Of a DNA stretch of 64,000 nt, positions 17,484-26,385 are shown piece after piece. The position numbers and the translations under genes are program-made. Position 1 is the first letter of the stretch, and every line of letters begins with the position of its first letter. The stretch covers positions 1-64,000 of the forward strand of contig NJBI01000007.1 in assembly GCA_005222975.1 (NCBI GenBank), written 5' to 3'. The stretch comes from Promethearchaeota archaeon Loki_b31. GTDB taxonomy: Archaea; Asgardarchaeota; Lokiarchaeia; Sigyniarchaeales; SOKP01. The notes beneath the pieces were generated by a model. It saw nothing but the letters and a program-made list of their open reading frames with translations. It ran no database searches and had not been told where the DNA came from.

Positions 17484-20400
17484 TTTAATAAATTAATTGC
17501 TTGATAAATTAATTTTCTTAATTGATCTTTACTTATATTAATATTGATATAAATACTTAATATTTTTTTAGAAATTTTAGTAGGACTTGGAGTTTCATTA
17601 CGATTGAGTGGTTCTGAAATATATTGAATTATATGTATAAGCATTTTTAAGTATTGAATTATGGGATATGTAAAGTTTTGATCTTGTAAAGATATTCTTA
17701 ATCTTAAAAACTCGGGAATATCAACAGATACTAAATCTTTAAGAATTTGATCATTATCAAAATAAAAATTGTTATCTTTAAGGATTTTTAATATTCGGTT
17801 ATAAATTATTTCTCTTAAGTCGGCAGGAAAAATTGAAATAACCCAATTTCCATTTTTGTTTTTAACAATAATCTGATTAAATTTTTTAATATTTTTATAC
17901 CAAAGATCGAAATCAAGCTTCTGACTAATCATATATATTTTAATATGTTTTTTAATAGTTTCAGGTTTAGGATTGATACCATATTTTAATTTTATATAAT
18001 TTCTAATCAGTTCTAAATTACCTAATATTGTAAATAGTTTTTTAAAAATAATAGCGAATTTTTCTTGATATGGAAATTGTTTAAATGTTAAAGAATCTTG
18101 GATTGCATTCTCAATAGTAGAATCATTAATAAGATATCCATATTTAAGACAAGTTTTTAAAATAAATTGTTCAAACTCTTTTGAATACAATAATACTTTT
18201 TTATCGTTTTTTATCATATAATCATTAACATCGGCAAATACTTTTTTAGATTTTATTTCATTAGATAAGCTTATTAAAATTATACCAATATAATTTCTTC
18301 TGTAAATCCATTTTTTAGGTTTAATAATTTCAATAAACTTTCTAATGTGGTTTTTTTTTGAAATTTTAACATAATATTTAACATCCGTTCTTTTATCTTC
18401 ATATATTTTAGTTGTCTCAATATTTAAAATATTACACATATTTTTAAAATCTTCTACTAAAGGTTTTGAGGAATTAGTGAAATCAATTTGAATATGCTTA
18501 GCTCGTTTTAAAACATAAATAGAACCATCTGTATCAAATAGACCTCTTAAACAACAAATTACTAAATTACGAGAATTTATGATTATTTTAGGTACAGACA
18601 CTTGATGTAAAACTTTATTTCCTTCAATTAACCCAAAAGACTCAAGCTCTTCAACAATTTCCTTTCCATAAATTATAAGTTGTATGCCTTTTGATACTTT
18701 TGAAGGAATGTAAGAAGGAGTTTTATGAAATATCTTTGTCATTAATTTTGAAACATAATCAACATAATCTGATTCATCAATTCGATTAAGAGTGATTGTT
18801 AAACCTATGTTAAAATTTAGATTGCCATCACCTAATATAATACCACACATTTCTGATAAAATCCCGTTCATTATAAGTCCTAATTTTTTATACGGATTTC
18901 TTTTTTTTAAAGGATGTATATTAAAATGTAAACGTATTTGGTCAATATGATGATGTCCTAAACCAGTTAAATTTTGAATGTCTACTAGTTTATCATATTC
19001 TTCGAATAGAATTAAATATATTGCTAAAATATATTTTTTGATCAATAGATCTTGCTTGCTTGTAAGATCGAGTAATAAAGATTTGTTATTTAAATTTTGA
19101 TAAACATTATTTATGATAATATCAAAAAACTCTTCTTTAGGATGGTTTAAACGAAAATTAAAAATGACTATTTTATTATTTTTTAGTATTGTATAAATAT
19201 TATTAAAAATCTTTTCTCTACAACTAACCCAATTATTAGCCATAAAGAATTTTACATATAAATTTTGACTTCCTATTAATTGAATTATTGTTTTTCTTAC
19301 TCTTTCTTGATTAAAATATTCAATTTTTTCTAATATCTCCTTATTAGAATATTTTTTCTTTCCCATTTTATGATAGTATTTTAATTGTTCAATGACGATT
19401 TTTTTCAATTCCTTAAATTTATCCGTGTTGGCAATTAATTTCTTCTTTTTAACTTGATTTTTAGTAGGGGTTTTCTCATTTTCTACAGCTTCAATAAGAT
19501 TAGAGATTTCTGAAGACCATTTAATCTGGATTTTTCCATTTTCTTGTTCTTTTCTTAACTCTTTATATTTCTGCGAAATGTGTTTAAAAAATTTGCTACG
19601 CACTCGAATAACGAAAAACCTGTTCATAAGTTCCCACAAATGATTATAAAAATAATCTTTAAAAGTCCGAATATTTGCTAATAATTCTAAATGGATCGGT
19701 CCTAAACCCTGTAGTCTTTCTGTTAAGGATTTTAATCTATTCTTTTCTATTTCAGTAAGTTTTTCGTATTGAGACTTTTCATATAATTCCAAAAACTTTC
19801 GAGTCAAATCCTTGAACTTGTTATAACTCTCAAGGGCTTTTTTTAACTCGGATTTAAGCTCAGCGTTGCATTCTTCCTCAGAAGACTCTTTTATCCATTG
19901 TTTAAGGGTTGTTTTCCAACTCTCTTCTTCAATTTCTTTTATTTTTTCACTTTCACTTTTAGAATTTTTAATCTTTTCCGATCCTAATTCTCGTTGCTCT
20001 AACCATTGGCTATAACCATTTGTTTTTTTTTTAGAATATATAGGTCTTCTGCCCGTTTCTAGGCGATATAACTCTTGAAGATGTTCGGTTTCCTCTTCGT
20101 CCGATTCTTCACTTACTAGCTTTGTACTTTCCTCAAGGAAATCTTTATTAGCTTCGGATTCGCTTTCGATAGCATCTAATTCTGGTTTACAAACTTCTAA
20201 ATTTTCTTTATTCTCAACATTTTTATTTGAATCTTGTTCGTTAATCTCTAAATCGTGTTTTTTAAGCTTTTCATTCACAATCGATTCTTGATCTTTTTCA
20301 ATTATTTTTTCTAATTTCTCTTCAAACTTAGTTGTTTCTATGGCTTCCTCTACTCTCGCATCTATCTCTTCTTGCGATTCCCCTTGTTGAACCAATTTCT

Positions 20401-21565
20401 CTTCTAATTCAACAGCCTGCTCTACTAGATCTACCCTATCCAGATTTTCTTTTAGATCCTCTTCGCTCGCTTCGTCTTCGTGATCAACTAGCTTTAATTT
20501 CTCTTGTTGTAGCTCTTCGTATAATTTTTCTGCGTTTTTAAGCGTTTCGTACATCTCTTCCGCTTCGTGCATTACTTCTTCTATTTCTTCAAGGGGTTTT
20601 CCTTCTCGATCTAATTTATCGCGAATTTCCCATAAATATTCAAATTCCTCTGTACTAGTAATTTTCTTAGATGCATCCTCTTCTTCGAGTTCATCGCTCT
20701 TATTACCACTTTCTTGGTCACCCTTTAATTCCTCTGTTACTTCTTGCCTAAGTTCTTCTGTTTCTTGTTCCTCTATACTATTTTGATCGTTTACTACCTC
20801 TTTTTCCTTTAATTTTTCATAATATTGCTCAGCATAATACGCCGCATTTTCTTGTTCAGCTTGTGGTTCAACGTTCTCGTCTTCAGCTTTTAATTCTCTG
20901 GCATGTTCGGCTAATTCTTCAACATCCTTTATGAATTCAATCTCATCGGTATTTACAATCGGTTCCGTATCGTCTTGATATTCTTCTGGGCGAATCTCGA
21001 TTTCTTCTTCTTGTTCTTGGTGTTCCATATGATCTTCTATTTCACTAGTTAAAACTGTAGAAGTTGATTGAGAATCAATATTTTCGTTGTAATATTCCAC
21101 AGGCTCTTCCTCTTGGTGTTCCTCGTTTCGAATGTCATTATTGTCCTTCTCATTTTTTTCTCCCTCACCATGCAAATCTTCGCTCCAATTAATCTCGTCC
21201 CATATAGTTTTTTCACGCTCACCTTGCTTGTCTTCGCTCCAATCAATATCATCCCATATAGTTTTTTCTCGCTCACCATGTTTATCTTCGCTCCAATCAA
21301 TATCATCCCATATAGTTTTTTCTCGCTCACCATGTTTATCTTCGCTCCAATCAATATCGTCCCATATACTCTCTTCTTTTTCTTCTGGTAATTCTTGATC
21401 TAAATCACCTTCAAATTCCCCACTTTTAATTTGATCGTCTTCAAAATCTTTTTCTTCCTCTAATTCAGAGTCATCATTAATGTCATCTTCTTTTTTCTCT
21501 TCATCTTCTCCTTTCTGTTCGTCTAAATATCCCTTATCATCTTCAACTTCGCTTCCAAAATCCAT
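17480..21565 (-). CDS. Giant acidic-repeat / coiled-coil / LAGLIDADG fusion protein
   Basis: A 1361-aa ORF with distinct parts. Residues 1-~540 are highly acidic (Glu/Asp) and probably disordered, with four tandem 18-residue repeats WDDIDWSEDKHGEREKTI at about 68-139. Residues ~540-760 are Lys/Glu-rich helices. A helix-turn-helix-like stretch follows (LTGLGHHHIDQIRLHF). Around 900-1075 is a two-motif LAGLIDADG domain: LSEMCGIILGDGNL (motif 1) and CCLRGLFDTDGSIYV (motif 2), both keeping the catalytic acidic residue. The C-terminal ~280 residues are helical and basic. The DNA encoding the C-terminal half is visibly more AT-rich than the first half, which suggests a homing endonuclease-type domain fused to a host acidic protein. 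No intein splice motifs were found. It may be a DNA-binding regulator derived from a homing endonuclease. It precedes no known partner except the HerA-like ATPase upstream. Confidence 0.7.
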   Translation of the reverse strand: MDFGSEVEDDKGYLDEQKGEDEEKKEDDINDDSELEEEKDFEDDQIKSGEFEGDLDQELPEEKEESIWDDIDWSEDKHGEREKTIWDDIDWSEDKHGEREKTIWDDIDWSEDKQGEREKTIWDEINWSEDLHGEGEKNEKDNNDIRNEEHQEEEPVEYYNENIDSQSTSTVLTSEIEDHMEHQEQEEEIEIRPEEYQDDTEPIVNTDEIEFIKDVEELAEHARELKAEDENVEPQAEQENAAYYAEQYYEKLKEKEVVNDQNSIEEQETEELRQEVTEELKGDQESGNKSDELEEEDASKKITSTEEFEYLWEIRDKLDREGKPLEEIEEVMHEAEEMYETLKNAEKLYEELQQEKLKLVDHEDEASEEDLKENLDRVDLVEQAVELEEKLVQQGESQEEIDARVEEAIETTKFEEKLEKIIEKDQESIVNEKLKKHDLEINEQDSNKNVENKENLEVCKPELDAIESESEANKDFLEESTKLVSEESDEEETEHLQELYRLETGRRPIYSKKKTNGYSQWLEQRELGSEKIKNSKSESEKIKEIEEESWKTTLKQWIKESSEEECNAELKSELKKALESYNKFKDLTRKFLELYEKSQYEKLTEIEKNRLKSLTERLQGLGPIHLELLANIRTFKDYFYNHLWELMNRFFVIRVRSKFFKHISQKYKELRKEQENGKIQIKWSSEISNLIEAVENEKTPTKNQVKKKKLIANTDKFKELKKIVIEQLKYYHKMGKKKYSNKEILEKIEYFNQERVRKTIIQLIGSQNLYVKFFMANNWVSCREKIFNNIYTILKNNKIVIFNFRLNHPKEEFFDIIINNVYQNLNNKSLLLDLTSKQDLLIKKYILAIYLILFEEYDKLVDIQNLTGLGHHHIDQIRLHFNIHPLKKRNPYKKLGLIMNGILSEMCGIILGDGNLNFNIGLTITLNRIDESDYVDYVSKLMTKIFHKTPSYIPSKVSKGIQLIIYGKEIVEELESFGLIEGNKVLHQVSVPKIIINSRNLVICCLRGLFDTDGSIYVLKRAKHIQIDFTNSSKPLVEDFKNMCNILNIETTKIYEDKRTDVKYYVKISKKNHIRKFIEIIKPKKWIYRRNYIGIILISLSNEIKSKKVFADVNDYMIKNDKKVLLYSKEFEQFILKTCLKYGYLINDSTIENAIQDSLTFKQFPYQEKFAIIFKKLFTILGNLELIRNYIKLKYGINPKPETIKKHIKIYMISQKLDFDLWYKNIKKFNQIIVKNKNGNWVISIFPADLREIIYNRILKILKDNNFYFDNDQILKDLVSVDIPEFLRLRISLQDQNFTYPIIQYLKMLIHIIQYISEPLNRNETPSPTKISKKILSIYININISKDQLRKLIYQAINLLN
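21149..21364 (-). repeat. Four tandem 54-bp coding repeats (18-aa units)
   Basis: Four head-to-tail units starting at each IWDDIDWSED; the first two are nearly identical in DNA, the third differs slightly (KQG) and the fourth is more diverged (WDEINWSEDLHG). The unit length is a multiple of three, so expansions keep frame. The unit resembles a short Trp/acidic linear motif. Confidence 0.9.
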
Positions 21566-21622
21566 TTTTATTTTAAGACCTCTATGTTTTACTTACACAA
21601 ATTATACACAAGGATTACTTCG

Positions 21623-23587
21623 TTAAATGTTATCGTCTGCCGTTTTCATTAAATAGCGCTCCGCGTTTGTTATAACTAAAGCGTGTCTTTCCCAAAGAGT
21701 TAGAAGCATTTCTCTTTCCCTCATATTTCCTGTGAAGATTTGATTGGCTGGATATCCTAATTGGAATAAGATTTTATTCCTTGCGGAATCAATTGCAACG
21801 TCAAGGAGTAAATGAGGATGTTGATCTGCAAAAATGATTCCTATGCCTTTAGCTCTCCATTCGTTAACATTTCTTGAAAAATGAGAGTTAGTTTTATTTT
21901 TCATTATAAATTCCGGAGATTCGGGATGTTTATCGTTTGATTTACCAACAATTCGATGTGCCTCGTCCATTGCGATGAGATATTTTAATTTATTGTTTTT
22001 TTCCTTATCTATAGAAATTAGAATCTCAATCATATTAAGAATCAACATACCTAACAAATGTTGTTCGTCCTCTAGACATTTAGTTAAGTCAAGTAAGACT
22101 GTTTCCCCTTCCTTCCATTTTATAAACCATTCTGGAATATCGCTTGATTCACCCTCAAGTAGGTTAAGCGTAGCTTCAAGATCAGGTCTATAAAACATTT
22201 CACTAATCCTGCGCTTGAACGCAGTACGAATGTGTTGTTTAAATTCAGGTTCCCACGATTTTGCTTTCATATAATCGTCAACGCAACTAAAAAATTCTCT
22301 GACTTCTTTAGGAAATTCTTTATGTTTGGAATAACAGATTTGAAATGTTTCAGAAAATATCCCTGGTCCCATATGTTTTAATCCTAAACAAGCCGCAAAA
22401 ACGTTACTAGTCTCTTTAATTGAGATCATTGTTCTATTAAAAGGTATAATATATGGCACTCTAAATTTTTCAGAGGGGAACTTATAAACGTGAGCCATAG
22501 GATAATCGTCCTCTAAGTATGGCTTCGCTAAGTTTAGGATTAATATTCCAACATCTGGTCTTTTATTATGTAAGTCGTTTAATATCATTTTTATCAATGT
22601 TGATTTTCCTGTTCCAGTTTTCCCAAAAATATTCAAATGGGTCGTGAGACCGTCTATTTCAATTAATCCTAAATCAGTACTTAAGACTCCATCTTTCAAT
22701 TTTTCTCCGATATAAATGAAATTAGGATCGTTTTTAGAAATCGGTAAATTGATTGAATTTCTGTTTTCTAGTATAGGAGGATTTAACAAAGGCATTTCAC
22801 GTGGGATATCGAAGTCGATCTCATCAGATCTCATAAATTTAGGCATTACCTCTCTGGGAAAATCTTGACCTGGACCAAGTCCATAATCAGATCTCTTTGG
22901 AAATACATTGCAGGTTAATAGATCAATCCAATTAATTGGAGAGAGCGACTTATATTCTGCTTTAATATATGGTGGTATGGACATATCGGAAATAAAATAT
23001 CGAAGTACTGCATTAATTGAAGATTCTTGCTTATCGAAATTCGTAAAATAATTTGGGTTAGGATTTAAAGAAATGAAAATTCTCAACATATAACTCAATG
23101 GATCTGGTTGTATATGTAAATCATCCCTTTTCCATAAAATAAATATATTTGCATCTATTTTTCTTTGAGGTGTCTTATAATAATTGATTATCTTCCTAAG
23201 AAACTGAAATTTTATTGGAGGATGTTGGGGAATAATTATTTCATAAAGTCGTCTATTTATCTCTAAATATTTCGAATAGAGAGGATACACGCTCACTTTT
23301 CCATCTAATCCTTTATATTTCTCTTGTAGATTCATCAATAAGGCCTCACCTAATTCTTCAGCCAATTCGGCGGTTTTAGCATACAAGAAGAAATCCCATG
23401 AAAAACCCTTATTTACATTAAATTCCACTCCATAAGTTAAATTATCTCCAAAGGGATCATATAACCACGAAGTACGCAATAATTTGTTATGTCTTATTTT
23501 AGGATCTCCCGTTACATCATCACATACACAGGGCAATACTTGTGTTATTTTAATTCTTGAATTGTATCCTACTATTTCCATTTCCAT
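21623..23587 (-). CDS. HerA/VirB4-like P-loop ATPase
   Basis: 654-aa ATPase. The N-terminal ~290 residues show no recognised motif. The ATPase core has Walker A NIFGKTGTGKSTLIKMIL at about residue 315, Walker B LIAMDEAHRIVG at about 545, and a GIIFADQHPHLLLD sensor-like segment near the C-terminus. The layout resembles HerA/FtsK superfamily members of the archaeal DUF87/VirB4-like group, hexameric pumps for DNA or protein. There is no NurA partner nearby, which argues against the recombination HerA. The next gene downstream on the same strand is the acidic LAGLIDADG fusion (57-nt gap), and a small membrane protein is directly upstream (23-nt gap), so a membrane-linked motor is possible. Confidence 0.75.
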   Translation of the reverse strand: MEMEIVGYNSRIKITQVLPCVCDDVTGDPKIRHNKLLRTSWLYDPFGDNLTYGVEFNVNKGFSWDFFLYAKTAELAEELGEALLMNLQEKYKGLDGKVSVYPLYSKYLEINRRLYEIIIPQHPPIKFQFLRKIINYYKTPQRKIDANIFILWKRDDLHIQPDPLSYMLRIFISLNPNPNYFTNFDKQESSINAVLRYFISDMSIPPYIKAEYKSLSPINWIDLLTCNVFPKRSDYGLGPGQDFPREVMPKFMRSDEIDFDIPREMPLLNPPILENRNSINLPISKNDPNFIYIGEKLKDGVLSTDLGLIEIDGLTTHLNIFGKTGTGKSTLIKMILNDLHNKRPDVGILILNLAKPYLEDDYPMAHVYKFPSEKFRVPYIIPFNRTMISIKETSNVFAACLGLKHMGPGIFSETFQICYSKHKEFPKEVREFFSCVDDYMKAKSWEPEFKQHIRTAFKRRISEMFYRPDLEATLNLLEGESSDIPEWFIKWKEGETVLLDLTKCLEDEQHLLGMLILNMIEILISIDKEKNNKLKYLIAMDEAHRIVGKSNDKHPESPEFIMKNKTNSHFSRNVNEWRAKGIGIIFADQHPHLLLDVAIDSARNKILFQLGYPANQIFTGNMREREMLLTLWERHALVITNAERYLMKTADDNI

Positions 23588-23610
23588 TTATAAATTTCCT
23601 CCTTTTAATT

Positions 23611-23901
23611 TTACCACTGAGCTTCTCTCCTAGATTTTGCGGGTTTAACACGTCGTCGAGTTAACTTTTTTATATTCCCTCTTTCAGAGCCAATTGAACT
23701 TCTCTTGCCTAAAAATTGTTGAATAAATGCCCTTAATATACTAATAAGCAGAATTTTTAATCCTTTGCTTTTGAAAGGTCTTCCTCCAAAGAATAGCAAA
23801 AGAGCTCCCACTACCAATCCAAATAAACCGATAAGTGAGCCTAAAGCTATTAGGAACTCAAAACCAGCCACCCCACTTGAAAAATACGTGTCAACATCCA
23901 T
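23611..23901 (-). CDS. Small single-/double-pass membrane protein with basic tail
   Basis: 96 aa. An N-terminal hydrophobic region FLIALGSLIGLFGLVVGALLLFFGG forms one long or two short helices, followed by a Lys/Arg-rich cytoplasmic tail (KKLTRRRVKPAKSRR). First gene of a minus-strand run with the HerA-like ATPase (23-nt gap), so it may anchor or form a channel for it. The family is unknown. Confidence 0.65.
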   Translation of the reverse strand: MDVDTYFSSGVAGFEFLIALGSLIGLFGLVVGALLLFFGGRPFKSKGLKILLISILRAFIQQFLGKRSSIGSERGNIKKLTRRRVKPAKSRREAQW

Positions 23902-23992
23902 TTTTTTTTACTAACTTTTAATTAATTATTTTTTCTAATAATATTATAAATTCGTTATTTATAAAAGGAAAAAGAAGACGATAAAATTAAAA

Positions 23993-24252
23993 ATGAGTCG
24001 ATCTGGTAATAGGTCTAAAACGACAAGCAAGAAGTATGTGAACCAATCGAACAGAATTCCAAACGCAAAGACAATGTATAAGAACCCCAGAATCCAAGAA
24101 TCTTATTGGGGTTCATAATTGGGACGATTCTCCTAATTTGGGGCGGTAATCGGTATCGATATAAGATGATTGGCGTTATTGTCGCGTCCTTCGTACTTTT
24201 GGCTGTGTGCGGGCTTAACACTGGGATTAAATACTTCAGGATTTTTAGATAA
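23993..24252 (+). pseudogene. Small two-helix membrane protein gene broken by an 8-bp tandem duplication
   Basis: ATG 23993 encodes a basic N-terminus (MSRSGNRSKTTSKKYV and on to MYKNPRI) and then runs into a stop at 24116. Two bases out of frame, the sequence continues LLGFIIGTILLIWGGNRYRYK, followed by IGVIVASFVLLAVCG and IKYFRIFR-stop. At 24087-24102 there is a near-perfect 8-bp tandem repeat, CCAGAATC-CAAGAATC. Removing one unit restores a single 83-residue ORF with a basic tail and two membrane helices. It diverges from the similar-sized membrane protein at 23611-23901. It may be a recently broken gene or an assembly/sequencing artefact. Confidence 0.6.
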
Positions 24253-24546
24253 AAAAAAAGAGTTTAGAAAATTGCTAATCTGATCATAACGAGAAGGCTG
24301 TTCAAAATATTTCTCCTAGATGTAATGAGAGTTTTGCTATATCAATAAATAAAATTCACCCTATATAACATTAAATTCGTTCTTTTTTAAACCAAACATC
24401 ATATTCTTTCTTAAAATTGAAACAACTCAATACTTTTTTAGCAAAATCCTCAAAACCATAAAAAATATGGAAAAATTTATACCTTTATTTATATTATTCT
24501 ATTTAAAATAACTTTAATTGAGTTAAAATATATACAAGTACAATTT
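24253..24546. other. Intergenic region upstream of the ATP synthase operon
   Basis: About 290 bases without a normal gene. It contains the candidate promoter at 24469-24482 and, on the minus strand at 24371-24484, a startless 37-codon open stretch that reads like protein (GFEDFAKKVLSCFNFKKEYD then VWFKKERI and stop). That stretch could be the tail of a lost gene. Confidence 0.35.
24469..24482 (+). promoter_or_regulatory. Candidate BRE/TATA element for the ATP synthase operon
   Basis: GGAAAAATTTATAC places a purine-rich BRE-like stretch before TTTATA, 65-75 nt upstream of the first operon gene. This fits an archaeal promoter with a short leader, but the region is AT-rich throughout. Confidence 0.35.
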
Positions 24547-24918
24547 GTGAATACTATGAAAGGGAAAATGAAATTTTATTTATTGTTAGGATTTTTCCAA
24601 TTAGTGCTTATATTGATTGTGTTTTTTAGTATAGATGGAATTATCACTATGGTTGCAGCACAAACAGAGAGTTATGATTACTTTAATTCTCCAACAGCGG
24701 CGATTTTAGCTATTTCAGCAGCAATATCATTTTCAGCAGCAGTAATAGGAAGTGCAATCGCTTTAAAAACAGTAGGTACAGCAGCAATATCCGCTCTATC
24801 CGAAAGAGAAGAAAGTTTTTTTAAAGCATTTTTAGTCGTTGCTTTTTGTGAGGCATTAGCAATATATGGTTTAATAATAGCGATCCTTTTCTTGACAAAA
24901 ATTCCTAACCCAGCATAA
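24547..24918 (+). CDS. atpK: V/A-type ATP synthase subunit K (proteolipid ring)
   Basis: Membrane-rotor proteolipid. An N-terminal hydrophobic leader-like segment (FYLLLGFFQLVLILIVFF) precedes a single hairpin: AAISAAISFSAAVIGSAIALKTVG, a polar loop with ALSERE, then FFKAFLVVAFCEALAIYGLIIAILF with the ion-carrying Glu in FCEALAIYG. One hairpin per subunit, as in most archaeal K subunits. The start is a GTG (24547) or the ATG at 24556. First gene of the ATP synthase operon (K-C-H-F-E-A-B-D-I). Confidence 0.93.
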   Translation: MNTMKGKMKFYLLLGFFQLVLILIVFFSIDGIITMVAAQTESYDYFNSPTAAILAISAAISFSAAVIGSAIALKTVGTAAISALSEREESFFKAFLVVAFCEALAIYGLIIAILFLTKIPNPA

Positions 24919-24959
24919 TCTAGATTTTCATTTAAAATCGTTAAGAAGGTGTTTTTTTT

Positions 24960-26021
24960 ACGAGTGAAATTATTCCGTCCTACGCTTATACATATATTAA
25001 AATCGATTATTTAAAACCATTAATAATTGATGATGACACTTTACTAAAACTTAAAAGAATCTACGATATTGATGATTTCATGGAATCTATTAGACTTTAT
25101 TATCCTAATTTAGATTTTAAAGAAAATACTATTGAAGATATTGAAGTTGCTCTTAAAAATAATTACATTAAGCTAATTGGTAAAATTTTACATTATTCAC
25201 CCCAAAACATGAGAATATTCTTAAGAAATTATCTCATGAAATTTGAAATACAAAATCTCAAACAAATAATCATCAGTTTAATTTTAGGAATTAATCAAGA
25301 AGAAAAAAGAAAACACATTAATTTTTTAGTTGAAGAATATTTAGATAACACGGAATTCATTGAAGATTTGCTTAAATTTACTTCTTTAGATGAAATACAA
25401 TTATTTCTTAAAAGAACTAAATACAATATAGCTATTAGAGAAGGTATTCTTTACTATAAGAAAAATAAAGAAATTTTTATTCTGGAAGCTTTTTTAGATC
25501 AATTATATTATAAGCAACTTATAATACAACTGGAAAATTTAAATAGAAAAGAGAAAACAATGATATCGTTGTTTGTGAAATACAAAACTGAAATTTATAA
25601 TATAAATGTGATTTATAGGGGAATAAAAAATAAAATTGAACCAAAATTATTATCTCAATTTCTTGTAAATAATTATTTATTCCTAGATGAAAGTAAATTA
25701 GAACATTTGTTAAATCTTGATAATATTGATGAATTTATATCAGTTATTAAAGAATATTTGAAGAATATTAAGGAAATAAAACCATTTTTTATCAAGCTAA
25801 AAATTAATCAAAAGCACTTAATTAGGTCAATTGAACAATTTTATATAACTTATTATTTTAAGAAATTTAAGATTAAAATTGACGACATTGATTTTTTCAC
25901 CATTTACAAAATTTTAGAAATACTTATAAAAAAAGAAAAAGAAATACGATTTGATATTTTACCAAAAGTAATTAAAATCCTTCACTATAAGTTTAAAGCA
26001 TTAAAAACGCAGAAATTTTAA
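24960..26021 (+). CDS. atpC: V/A-type ATP synthase subunit C, apparent ACG start
   Basis: Central-stalk cap linking the rotor ring to the DF shaft. The ORF track starts at ATG 25080, but the frame is open to 24945 and encodes TSEIIPSYAYTYIKIDYLKPLI and LLKLKRIYDIDDF, which matches the conserved N-terminus of subunit C (YxYxxARV...LL). No ATG, GTG or TTG exists in that extension. The best candidate is ACG at 24960, 8 nt after an AAGGTG Shine-Dalgarno-like sequence. Alternatively one extra T in the T8 run at 24952-24959 would put a GTG (24949) in frame. With ACG the protein is about 353 aa, the normal family length. The rest is helical with the typical repeated three-helix units. Confidence 0.8.
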   Translation, partial: TSEIIPSYAYTYIKIDYLKPLIIDDDTLLKLKRIYDIDDFMESIRLYYPNLDFKENTIEDIEVALKNNYIKLIGKILHYSPQNMRIFLRNYLMKFEIQNLKQIIISLILGINQEEKRKHINFLVEEYLDNTEFIEDLLKFTSLDEIQLFLKRTKYNIAIREGILYYKKNKEIFILEAFLDQLYYKQLIIQLENLNRKEKTMISLFVKYKTEIYNINVIYRGIKNKIEPKLLSQFLVNNYLFLDESKLEHLLNLDNIDEFISVIKEYLKNIKEIKPFFIKLKINQKHLIRSIEQFYITYYFKKFKIKIDDIDFFTIYKILEILIKKEKEIRFDILPKVIKILHYKFKALKTQKF

Positions 26022-26073
26022 AGTTAATTATGAAATAAAATATTTAATATTAAATAATACGGGAGTAGTAATA

Positions 26074-26385
26074 ATGCCAATTTTTAAATGGGTTGAAGAA
26101 ATCGAAAATATTTATGAAAATTTGATTGAAAACGCCAAAAAAGAAAGTTTAGAAGACATTGAGAAACTAAACGCTTCACTTGAAAAGGATATAGAAAAAA
26201 AAAATCATAATAATCAGGAAATTATTAATTCTGCCTTAAAAACACTTTCAAAAGAAGTTAATGAAAAATCGTTAAAATTTGGAGAGTCAATATCGAAATT
26301 ATGTAACAAAATAGAAAAAAATTATTATGAAAATAAGGAAGGACTAATGAATTTAATATTTGAGAAATTAGGATTTGATTTTTAA
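26074..26385 (+). CDS. atpH: V/A-type ATP synthase subunit H (peripheral stalk)
   Basis: 103-aa Glu/Lys-rich helix expected to form the peripheral stalk coiled coil with subunit E. It has no enzyme motif; the assignment rests on size, composition and its position between C and F. ATG with GGGAG upstream (26060-26064). The stop overlaps the start of the next gene by one base. Confidence 0.75.
   Translation: MPIFKWVEEIENIYENLIENAKKESLEDIEKLNASLEKDIEKKNHNNQEIINSALKTLSKEVNEKSLKFGESISKLCNKIEKNYYENKEGLMNLIFEKLGFDF

Noticed and set aside
21049-21398. Three overlapping ORFs with internal repeats opposite the giant gene
   Set aside because: They are shadows of the 54-bp repeats in the 17480-21565 gene, repeated in other frames.
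17480-21565. Intein interpretation of the LAGLIDADG region
   Set aside because: No N-terminal Cys/Ser splice block or C-terminal HN-(C/S/T) motif, and no recognisable host extein around it.
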